Assembly (NCBI GenBank): GCA_031267995.1
Contig: JAIRXZ010000131.1
Coordinates: 1-8,214, forward strand
Origin: Odoribacteraceae bacterium
Lineage (GTDB): Bacteria; Bacteroidota; Bacteroidia; Bacteroidales; Marinifilaceae
DNA length: 8,214 nucleotides
Reading direction: 5' to 3'
Numbering within the stretch: the first letter of the stretch is position 1; each line of letters begins with the position of its first letter. Positions 1-5,299 of the stretch are shown piece after piece. The translations under genes were made by a program, and so were the position numbers. A model generated the notes under the pieces. The model made no database searches and had not been told where the DNA came from. It worked only from the letters and a program-made list of their open reading frames with translations.

Positions 1-600
1 CCACACCTTCGTCCCGTCGGGGAGGGTTAGCGGGTATTCTCCCCCGCGCGGTACCACGACCTTGTGAATGGCCGCTGACGCCGCCGAGTGGACGCGGGTG
101 GTGTCGTGGTAATTCAAGGCGTTCGTCCCCTCGTCGAGGGCGATCTCGCGGGCGGCGTGGTGATCGATAACCGGGGCTTCGCGCCTCCCCAGCAGGTCTA
201 CGCGTTGCCCGTCGGAGAGGAAAAGCGTGGCCTTCGTCGTCCCCGGTTCGATGGATTGCTCCTCCGCGCCGGTCGGCGCGGGTGCCCCCGGGCGCAGGAT
301 GAGGTACCCCACCACAATGAGGAAGGGAAGGCAGATCGATGCCGCATAACGCACGACACGCGCCAAGAGAGGATTTCTTTTCGTCCTCCGCCTGACGCGT
401 TGCCATGCCCTTTTTTTGTTCATCTGCCCTAATCCTTTCAGCAGGTGGCTCTCCTGCATGATGAATCTGGTCTCCTCGTACTCTCGCCGGTTGTCCTCGG
501 AAGCCCCGATCCACCGCGAGAGTATTTCCTTATCCTCTTCCGTACATTCGCCCCGCAGTTGTCGGAGGATGTACTCTTCGTAGTTCTCTTTCATTGACAT
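1..600 (-). CDS. FecR-family anti-sigma factor, N-terminal 200 residues (cut by window edge)
   Basis: This is an inner-membrane anti-sigma/signal-transducing protein of the FecR type, which in Bacteroidota passes a signal from a TonB-dependent (often SusC-like) transporter to an ECF sigma factor. I translated the minus strand from ATG at 600 (MSMKENYEEYILRQLRGEC); the frame stays open to base 1. Residues 1 to about 80 form a charged cytoplasmic domain with the typical start (YEEYILRQLRGECTEEDKE) and RW-x-n-x-RREYEE-type spacing. A basic stretch (KKRAWQRVRRRTKR, about 61-75) precedes one membrane segment (about 84-102, RVVRYAASICLPFLIVVGYL). A periplasmic part follows, ending in the FecR signature VVVPRGGEYPLTLPDGTKVW at the edge. 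The family is usually over 300 residues, so the C-terminal third or more is missing. A second in-frame ATG at 594 (MKENYEEY) is an equally plausible start. No ECF sigma gene sits upstream on this strand, which is unusual. Family assignment is firm; the regulon is unknown. Confidence 0.9.
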   Translation of the reverse strand, partial: MSMKENYEEYILRQLRGECTEEDKEILSRWIGASEDNRREYEETRFIMQESHLLKGLGQMNKKRAWQRVRRRTKRNPLLARVVRYAASICLPFLIVVGYLILRPGAPAPTGAEEQSIEPGTTKATLFLSDGQRVDLLGRREAPVIDHHAAREIALDEGTNALNYHDTTRVHSAASAAIHKVVVPRGGEYPLTLPDGTKVW

Positions 601-633
601 TTTAATAAAATTCACGTCCCGTACCCTAACGTT

Positions 634-709
634 GTCCTCCCGGCGGAGAGTTTTCATCCCCTTTCAGCACCCGTCAACCGGGGAGGTTGACCGAGGAGGC
701 CGGGAGGAC
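634..709. repeat. Perfect 10-bp inverted repeat flanking an inner hairpin
   Basis: GTCCTCCCGG at 634-643 is the exact reverse complement of CCGGGAGGAC at 700-709, with 56 bases between. A second, inner inverted repeat (673-691) lies inside it, so the whole could fold as a long stem enclosing a hairpin. No T-run follows on either strand, so it does not look like an intrinsic terminator. It sits 34 bases upstream of the fecR-like ATG and could be in that gene's mRNA leader. Confidence 0.6.
673..691. repeat. Perfect 7-bp stem-loop
   Basis: GTCAACC (673-679) and GGTTGAC (685-691) are perfect inverted copies around a GGGGA loop. It is nested in the larger inverted repeat at 634-709. Its role is unknown; a protein-binding site or RNA leader structure is possible. 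Confidence 0.6.
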
Positions 710-727
710 GTATTAGAGTGTGTTTGC

Positions 728-748
728 GGGAGGGGAGAACCCCCTCTT
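728..748. repeat. G/C-rich stem-loop
   Basis: GAGGGG (730-735) pairs with CCCCTC (741-746) around AGAAC; two further G-T pairs could extend the stem to 728-748. It is not followed by a T-run on the plus strand. Role unknown. Confidence 0.45.
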
Positions 749-826
749 CGTGAATAAAACGGGAAAACGCGAAAATGGGTGAAAGAAATAACCCGACAAA
801 TAAACGATCGCCTGCCCGTTTTTTTC

Positions 827-834
827 TACATTTG
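827..834 (+). promoter_or_regulatory. Putative -7 promoter box (TACATTTG) for the glycosyltransferase gene
   Basis: TACATTTG exactly matches the Bacteroidota -7 consensus TAnnTTTG and is identical to the box upstream of the bactofilin operon. No TTTG-like -33 element was found at the expected distance upstream, so support is weaker than for the other two promoters. If used, the transcript would start near 840, leaving a leader of roughly 80 bases before the ATG at 924. Confidence 0.45.
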
Positions 835-923
835 CACCCCAGGTCGAGAAATGACACCCTCGGGTGACGAAATTCATTGCTCGCGACGGGCGACGATGCC
901 ATTTTACTATAAAATTTGAAACT

Positions 924-2522
924 ATGCTGAAGACGTACGGGGTTCACTTTCTATTCATGCTGACGGTTTGCGTCTTCGCCTTTTTCGTGAACAACGGGGC
1001 CGTTCACGTCAATAGCCCGGAGGCACGCAATCTGACAACGGCAAGGGAGATGGTGGAGTACCACAACTGGACAGCGCCAACGCTGAACGGGGAGTCGCGC
1101 CTGGGACGCCCACCCCTACCGTCGTGGATGGCCGCGCTGGTGGAACGCGTCAGCCCCGATAATCTCGTCCTGCAACGAACCGTGACCGGGGGAATGACCG
1201 CCCTGGCCGTCCTCGCGCTCTACCTGCTGGCGCTCGCCATGACCCGGAGCAGGCTCTTTGGGATGCTCTCGGCGCTGGTGCTGGCCACCTGCTCAGGCGT
1301 GGTGCTGATGGGGAGAACGGTCGACGGGCACGGGCAAGCGTATGCTTTCATGCTCGGCGCGATTTTCTTTCTCTATCGCGCGTCCGTCGCCTCGCGCACA
1401 CGCTGGTGGGATTTCGTGATGGCCGGCGTTCTCCTTGGCCTGGCTTTCCTCTCCAGGGGGCTGGAACTCTTTTACACGCTGTTACTCCCTTTCCTTATCG
1501 CTTTTGTCGTTCTCTACCGTCCCTCGTTCCGGCACAAAACTTGGCCGCTGACGCTGACGTTCGTGGTAGGTTTGGCGACGGGATTCGTCTGGCTGCTGTT
1601 CGCCCTCCGCGCCGGGGAGACGATCAAACCGTTCATGCAACTCAACGACCGCCCGTGGTACTATTATTGGCACTTCTTCGTCGAATCGGGCATCTGGTCG
1701 CTCTTTCTGCTGACCGGTCTGTGCGGCTGGTGCTGGATGCGCGGACGCATAGCCCTGAAAAAGGAGTACGAGTTCGCCGTCCTCTGGCTGCTGCTCGCGC
1801 TGCTGCTGCTCACCATCTTTCCGGGAAAGAGCACGCGCTATCTCCCCTCCGTGCTTATCCCCGCCGCCCTGGTGGTCGGACACTATATGTTGGACATCTT
1901 CCAACGCGTCAGGGAGGATAAACTGGAGCGCGCGGATAAAATCATCTTTCGCCTGAACGCCTTCCTGCCCGCCCTGATCAGCCTCGGCGTGCCGGTGGCG
2001 CTGCACGTGATGTTCCGCGACGGGCTGGGGATGTGCCTCTACATCATCTTCTCGCTCCTCTTTCTGCTGGTCGCCCTGTCGGTCTTCACTGGAGGGATCA
2101 AACTGAAACCGCTCAAAGTGTTCACGGGGATGATGGTGATGATGATCCTCGTCGAGAGCTTCCTCGTCCCCCACCTCGCCGACACTTTCAACAACCCGGA
2201 GATGAACAGCATCCGCCACGTGCGCCAGGAACAGGAACTTCAAAACCTTCCCTTCTACCACCCCGCCGGCGAGGTTTTGCGCCCGGAACTGCTCTACGAG
2301 TCCGGACGGCGGATTTTGCCATTAGATTTGGGATCCTCGCCCCACGCCTGCCCCCTGCCCTCTGTGCTGGTATCGAGCCTCCCGGCGGAACAGGTGCTCC
2401 CCGCCGAATGGCTGGAACGAATCGCCCCGCGACAGGTGGGGTACTACGACAGCAATCCCTTTCGCCACTACTCCCCCGGCCTCACCTGTTATGTCACCTT
2501 GCTGGAGGAGCGATCCCGTTAG
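924..2522 (+). CDS. GT39/PMT-family (ArnT-like) membrane glycosyltransferase
   Basis: This GT-C fold enzyme of about 532 residues is expected to move a sugar from a polyprenyl-phosphate donor to an envelope acceptor on the periplasmic side. After the first membrane helix (about 8-24), the first loop carries the acidic-residue motif of the family, here SPEARN with E33 (often DEARY), followed by AREMVEYHNWTAPTLNGE and GRPPLPSW (about 40-68), close to the usual W-x-x-P-x-x-N/G...KPPL-x-W. Many hydrophobic helices follow to about residue 415. The late motif FPGKSTRYLPSVLIP (299-313) matches the family's K-x-x-RY-x-LP element. The last 110 or so residues are hydrophilic, probably a small periplasmic domain. 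The frame is open from GTG at 864, but the extra 20 residues (TKFIARDGRR...) are not hydrophobic and look unrelated to the family, so I chose the ATG at 924. Acceptor and sugar cannot be told from sequence; the neighbours give no clue. Confidence 0.85.
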   Translation: MLKTYGVHFLFMLTVCVFAFFVNNGAVHVNSPEARNLTTAREMVEYHNWTAPTLNGESRLGRPPLPSWMAALVERVSPDNLVLQRTVTGGMTALAVLALYLLALAMTRSRLFGMLSALVLATCSGVVLMGRTVDGHGQAYAFMLGAIFFLYRASVASRTRWWDFVMAGVLLGLAFLSRGLELFYTLLLPFLIAFVVLYRPSFRHKTWPLTLTFVVGLATGFVWLLFALRAGETIKPFMQLNDRPWYYYWHFFVESGIWSLFLLTGLCGWCWMRGRIALKKEYEFAVLWLLLALLLLTIFPGKSTRYLPSVLIPAALVVGHYMLDIFQRVREDKLERADKIIFRLNAFLPALISLGVPVALHVMFRDGLGMCLYIIFSLLFLLVALSVFTGGIKLKPLKVFTGMMVMMILVESFLVPHLADTFNNPEMNSIRHVRQEQELQNLPFYHPAGEVLRPELLYESGRRILPLDLGSSPHACPLPSVLVSSLPAEQVLPAEWLERIAPRQVGYYDSNPFRHYSPGLTCYVTLLEERSR

Positions 2523-2639
2523 TGTGGCGACAAACCCGCGTTCAAAAAATCGAAAACACCCGGAACATCGGTGAAGAAGAATGACACCCAAAGCACCTCC
2601 GAGGCACCCCCGCGGCGTCCAAACAAAGGAGTGCCCACT

Positions 2640-2669
2640 TTTGAGTTCCGATTATTATGCGTACTTTTG
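2640..2669 (+). promoter_or_regulatory. Bacteroidota-type promoter of the DUF177-rpmF-fabH operon
   Basis: TTTG at 2640-2643 matches the -33 element and TACTTTTG at 2662-2669 matches the -7 element TAnnTTTG, separated by 18 bases. The expected transcription start is a few bases after 2669, about 2674-2679. That lies downstream of the ATG at 2657 and upstream of the GTG at 2690, and so bears on which start codon the DUF177 gene uses. Confidence 0.65.
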
Positions 2670-2689
2670 CGCCGTTTTATGTCGACATC

Positions 2690-3199
2690 GTGGATAAACT
2701 AAAAGAATACAAGATCGCTTACAAGGGGTTGAAGGAGGGGACTCACACGTTCCGCTTCACGCTGGATCGTGACTTCTTTGATTGTTTCGACGCCACCGGG
2801 GGAATGGAAGGGAACGTGACGGTCGACGTGGAGTTGGTAAAACACAGCACGTTTATCGAAACGCGGGCACGCATGGAAGGGAAAGTGAAAGCAACGTGCG
2901 ACCGTTGCCTCGACGAGATGGAACTGCCGTTGGCCGGAGAGATGACCTTCCTCATCAAACAGGGGGGCAGGGAAGAGGGGAATGATGACGACTACATCGT
3001 GCTGGCGCCGGGAGAAGACCACATCGACTTGAGCACGCCGCTGTACGAACTATTCATGCTGAACTACCCGCCACGAGTAGCGCACCCCGCCGGGGAGTGC
3101 GACCCCGAAATGGAACGCCTACTAAAAGAACTCGCCGTCGACGCCGACCCGGAAAACGACCCGCGATGGAATGACCTGAAAAAACTGATTAATAACTAA
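2690..3199 (+). CDS. DUF177/YceD-family protein, L32-linked
   Basis: A YceD/DUF177 protein, a family almost always encoded next to rpmF. Members in other bacteria are linked to 23S rRNA processing or ribosome assembly; the exact role in Bacteroidota is not settled. The frame is open from ATG 2657 (180 aa), but I place the start at GTG 2690 (169 aa). From there the N terminus, VDKLKEYKIAYKGLKEGTH, lines up end to end with the usual family start (M-G-K-F-x-x-Y-K-I-x-x-KGLK-x-G-x-H, from memory), and the promoter at 2640-2669 would put the transcript start after the ATG. Family marks are CDRCLDEMELPL with two cysteines (residues 70 and 73 from the GTG), an acidic stretch before YIVLAPGEDHIDLSTPLYELFMLNYP, and the C-terminal DPRWNDLKKL. 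rpmF follows after 13 bases, which fits co-transcription. Family is firm; the start remains a two-way choice. Confidence 0.88.
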   Translation: MDKLKEYKIAYKGLKEGTHTFRFTLDRDFFDCFDATGGMEGNVTVDVELVKHSTFIETRARMEGKVKATCDRCLDEMELPLAGEMTFLIKQGGREEGNDDDYIVLAPGEDHIDLSTPLYELFMLNYPPRVAHPAGECDPEMERLLKELAVDADPENDPRWNDLKKLINN

Positions 3200-3212
3200 A
3201 AAATAGAAAAAG

Positions 3213-3398
3213 ATGGCACATCCTAAACACCGCGTCTCGAAACAGAGACGGAACAAGAGAAGAACACACTACAAGGCAACCGTCCCCACGATCGCGAAAT
3301 GCTCCAACTGCGGCAGCGCCGTGGTCTACCATACCGTGTGCCCCGAGTGCGGCTACTACAGGGGCAAGTTGGCGATCGAGCAACCGGACAAGGCTTGA
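3213..3398 (+). CDS. rpmF: 50S ribosomal protein L32
   Basis: A small basic zinc-ribbon protein of the large ribosomal subunit, 61 residues, the normal length. It opens with the hallmark MAHPKHRVSKQRRNKRR and carries both Cys pairs of the zinc-binding (C+) form: C30-x2-C33 (KCSNCG) and C43-x2-C46 (CPECGYY). The complete set of four cysteines argues that this is the zinc-dependent version rather than the C- paralogue made under zinc starvation. It starts 13 bases after the DUF177 stop, preceded by an A-rich stretch (AAAAAATAGAAAAAG) rather than a Shine-Dalgarno sequence, and is followed after 89 bases by fabH. Confidence 0.98.
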   Translation: MAHPKHRVSKQRRNKRRTHYKATVPTIAKCSNCGSAVVYHTVCPECGYYRGKLAIEQPDKA

Positions 3399-3487
3399 AT
3401 CGCGGGCGCCGGCAGACCGATCCTCGCCAGACGTCACCGGTAACTCCACGGGTCAAGAAACGAAACGCGAATTAATATCAAAGTGAC

Positions 3488-4489
3488 ATGGAACAACTAA
3501 AGGCCGTCATCACGGGCGTGGGTGCGTACTATCCTGAAGACCTCCTCACGAACGAGGATTTAAGCCGAATGGTAGACACCACCGACGACTGGATCATGAC
3601 CAGGATCGGGATCAAAGAGCGCCACATCCTCCGGGAAAAGGGCAAAGGAAGCGCCTTCCTCGGTGCCGGGGCGGTAAACGACCTGCTGCGGAAAACCGGC
3701 ACCAAACCGGACGAAGTCGACCTATTGATCTGTTGCACGGTGACACCGGACATGCATTTCCCCGCCAACGGAAACCTCATCTCCGACCTGGCAGGGATCA
3801 AGCACGCGTTCAGTTTCGACCTCAACGCCGGCTGTTCCGGCTTCCTGTACGGCTTGATCACCGCCGCGCAATTCGTGGAAGGGGGGCGCTACAAAAAAGT
3901 AGTACTCGTGGGCGCCGAAAAAATGTCGGCCATCACCGACTACACCGACAGGGCTACCTGCCCCATCTTCGGCGACGCCGCCGCGGCCGTCCTCCTGGAA
4001 CCCTCCGCGGAGGGATACGGCGTGCTCGACCACATCGCCCGCTCGGACGGATCCGGCTGGGTACACCTCCACATGAAAGCCGGGGGATCCCTCAAGCCGC
4101 CGACCATCGAAACGGTCACCGCGAAGGAACACTTCATCTACCAGGAAGGGCAAGTCGTCTTCAAACACGCGGTATCCAAAATGGCCGACATCTCGGTAGA
4201 AATCATGAACCGCAACCACCTCACCGCCGACGACGTCGCCTGGCTCGTACCCCACCAGGCAAACATGCGAATCATCACCGCCACCGGCGAGCGCATGGGA
4301 CTACCCGCCTCCAAAGTAATGGTCAACATCCAGCGCTACGGGAACACCACCTCCGCCACCATCCCCCTCTGCCTGTACGAGTGGGAGCGGCAACTAAAAA
4401 AGGGAGACAACCTCATCCTGGCAGCCTTCGGGGCGGGTTTCACCTGGGGCGCCATCTACTTGAAATGGGGCTACAACGCGGGAGAGTAA
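3488..4489 (+). CDS. fabH: Beta-ketoacyl-ACP synthase III (KAS III)
   Basis: Cytosolic condensing enzyme that starts type II fatty-acid synthesis by joining an acyl-CoA primer to malonyl-ACP. The 333-residue length is normal. The catalytic triad is complete: C116 in DLNAGCSGFLYG, H256 in VPHQANMRI and N286 in YGNTTSATIP. Other family marks are the N-terminal TTDDWIMTRIGIKERH (31-46), the CPIFGDAAAAVLLEP segment (158-172) and the C-terminal AAFGAGFTWGAIYLKW (312-327). The ATG at 3488 gives the usual KAS III N terminus (KAVITGVGAYYPE). It lies 89 bases after rpmF in the same direction, with no terminator or promoter seen between, so it probably shares the promoter at 2640-2669. plsX, which separates rpmF from fabH in many other bacteria, is absent. 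Primer preference cannot be read from this alone; branched or straight-chain primers are both possible in this phylum. Confidence 0.97.
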   Translation: MEQLKAVITGVGAYYPEDLLTNEDLSRMVDTTDDWIMTRIGIKERHILREKGKGSAFLGAGAVNDLLRKTGTKPDEVDLLICCTVTPDMHFPANGNLISDLAGIKHAFSFDLNAGCSGFLYGLITAAQFVEGGRYKKVVLVGAEKMSAITDYTDRATCPIFGDAAAAVLLEPSAEGYGVLDHIARSDGSGWVHLHMKAGGSLKPPTIETVTAKEHFIYQEGQVVFKHAVSKMADISVEIMNRNHLTADDVAWLVPHQANMRIITATGERMGLPASKVMVNIQRYGNTTSATIPLCLYEWERQLKKGDNLILAAFGAGFTWGAIYLKWGYNAGE

Positions 4490-4496
4490 AAAAAAA

Positions 4497-4518
4497 CGGG
4501 TAATCACCCGCTTTTTTT
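4497..4518 (+). terminator. Rho-independent terminator after fabH
   Basis: Seven bases after the fabH stop, CGGGT (4497-4501), AATC loop, ACCCG (4506-4510) form a short perfect hairpin followed by C and seven T (4512-4518). An A-run precedes the stem, so it could also act on the other strand. It separates the fabH unit from the bactofilin unit. Confidence 0.85.
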
Positions 4519-4547
4519 ATGTTTTTAAATTAGTTGTTGTACATTTG
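4518..4547 (+). promoter_or_regulatory. Bacteroidota-type promoter of the bactofilin operon
   Basis: TACATTTG at 4540-4547 exactly fits the -7 consensus TAnnTTTG. TATG at 4518-4521 is a 3-of-4 match to the -33 TTTG, with an 18-base spacer, the same as at the DUF177 promoter. It lies directly after the fabH terminator and would give a very short leader, about 10-12 bases, before the ATG at 4565. Confidence 0.6.
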
Positions 4548-4564
4548 GGAGCCATTTTACCACC

Positions 4565-4915
4565 ATGAGTAGAGACCAACACAAAAGTAACACCAGCGAC
4601 CGACAGACCGTAATCCTCGATGAAACAGAGATCACGGGCGAGTTGGTCATTACCGGTGCCGACCTCCTCCTGCTGGGAAAAGTGAACGGGAACATCAAAT
4701 GTTCCGGACGCGTGATCATCAACGAAGGAGCGAAAGTCTCCGGAAACATCCTGTGCGACATCCTCGATCTAAACGGAACGGTAGACGGGGCGGTAAAATC
4801 CACCCTCCTCACCCTGCGGGAGCAGGGCGTCATCAGGGGCGACGTCGAAACATCAGGCCTTAGGATCCGCGGGGGCAAAATCAACATCACCACGTTACGC
4901 TTAGTATCAAATTGA
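4565..4915 (+). CDS. Bactofilin-family protein (first of tandem pair)
   Basis: A 116-residue protein with one bactofilin domain, the beta-helical fold that polymerises without nucleotide into filaments used in cell shape, stalk or envelope scaffolding. After a polar N-terminal tail (1 to about 16, SRDQHKSNTSDRQ), the body shows the repeating G-x-(I/V) pattern of the beta-helix: GELVITGADLLLLGKVNGNIKCSGRVIINEGAKVSGNIL..LNGTVDGAVKS..LREQGVIRGDVETSGLRIRGGKI. Its end (INITTLRLVSN) differs from the usual FxG-x-C/x-M ending that its neighbour has, so it looks like a divergent paralogue. It is the first gene after a terminator and a promoter; the second bactofilin follows after 21 bases. The two may co-assemble. 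Family assignment is good, cellular role unknown. Confidence 0.85.
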   Translation: MSRDQHKSNTSDRQTVILDETEITGELVITGADLLLLGKVNGNIKCSGRVIINEGAKVSGNILCDILDLNGTVDGAVKSTLLTLREQGVIRGDVETSGLRIRGGKINITTLRLVSN

Positions 4916-4936
4916 AACTTTAAATAAATTACACTT

Positions 4937-5299
4937 ATGGGAAAAGAGCTACAACAAGTTGCGTTAAACCTATTCAGTGAAGGCACGCAAATCGTGGGCG
5001 ACATCATCGCGACAAACGACATCCGCATCGACGGATCCATCAAAGGAAACATCAAAACATCGGGACGCGTAGTCATCGGCCCGACGGCCAAAATAGAAGG
5101 CAACATCGAATCCCCCGGCGTAGACCTCATCGGCCTCATGCAAGGCAACATCACCTCATCGGGGCTGGTATCCCTCCGCGAAAAATCCATGTTCCTCGGC
5201 AACATCGACACCGCCAAAGTATCCATCGAAGCCGGCGCCATCTTCAACGGCGAGTGTCACATCGCGAAAGAACAAGGAAAAGCGAAAAACAACGCGTAG
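4937..5299 (+). CDS. Bactofilin-family protein (second of tandem pair)
   Basis: A 120-residue bactofilin of canonical form. Residues about 14-108 show the domain: SEGTQIVGDIIATNDIRIDG-SIKGNIKTSGRVVIGPTAKIEGNIES..DLIGLMQGNITSSGLVSLREKSMFLGNIDTAKVSIEAGAIFNGECHI, ending in the typical AxFNGEC motif (101-107). The N-terminal MGKELQQVALNLF could form a short amphipathic, membrane-touching segment of the kind described for bactofilins (inference). The tail KEQGKAKNNA is short and charged. It is clearly related to the upstream bactofilin in the NIK-x-SGRV and LRE segments, consistent with gene duplication. Its TAG stop is followed at once by the GTG start of the M1 peptidase gene, pointing to co-transcription and probable translational coupling. 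Confidence 0.93.
   Translation: MGKELQQVALNLFSEGTQIVGDIIATNDIRIDGSIKGNIKTSGRVVIGPTAKIEGNIESPGVDLIGLMQGNITSSGLVSLREKSMFLGNIDTAKVSIEAGAIFNGECHIAKEQGKAKNNA

Larger units (their letters stand above)
601..923. other. Divergent intergenic region between fecR-like and glycosyltransferase genes
   Basis: About 320 bases with no convincing gene on either strand. It must hold the start signals for both divergent genes. It contains at least three perfect inverted repeats (634-709, 673-691 and 730-746, listed separately), a short CACC-CTCG-GGTG stem-loop at 855-866, and one -7-like box at 827-834. The sequence just before each neighbouring ATG is AT-rich (TTTTATTAAA before the fecR ATG on the minus strand; ATAAAATTTGAAACT before the ATG at 924), as expected of Bacteroidota translation starts. 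No TAnnTTTG box was found on the minus strand for the fecR-like gene. Confidence 0.7.

Noticed and set aside
88..432. Plus-strand open frame (114 codons) opposite the fecR-like gene
   Set aside because: The minus strand encodes an unmistakable FecR N-terminus; the plus frame has no recognisable features.
864..923. GTG at 864 as start of the glycosyltransferase
   Set aside because: Adds 20 polar residues not expected of the family; the ATG at 924 has an AT-rich initiation region and begins directly before the first membrane helix. Not fully excluded.
654..947. Minus-strand open frame (97 codons) upstream of the fecR-like gene, considered as a possible ECF sigma remnant
   Set aside because: No sigma region 2 or 4 features; it crosses inverted repeats and overlaps the start of the glycosyltransferase gene.
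1482..2261. Long minus-strand open frame (259 codons) opposite the glycosyltransferase
   Set aside because: Its product is a His/Glu/Gln-rich low-complexity string with no fold or motif, while the plus frame is a clear GT39 membrane enzyme; a by-product of GC-rich codons.
3733..4503. Plus-strand shifted frame (256 codons) inside fabH
   Set aside because: Arg/His/Pro-rich shadow of fabH, which has a complete catalytic triad in the other frame.
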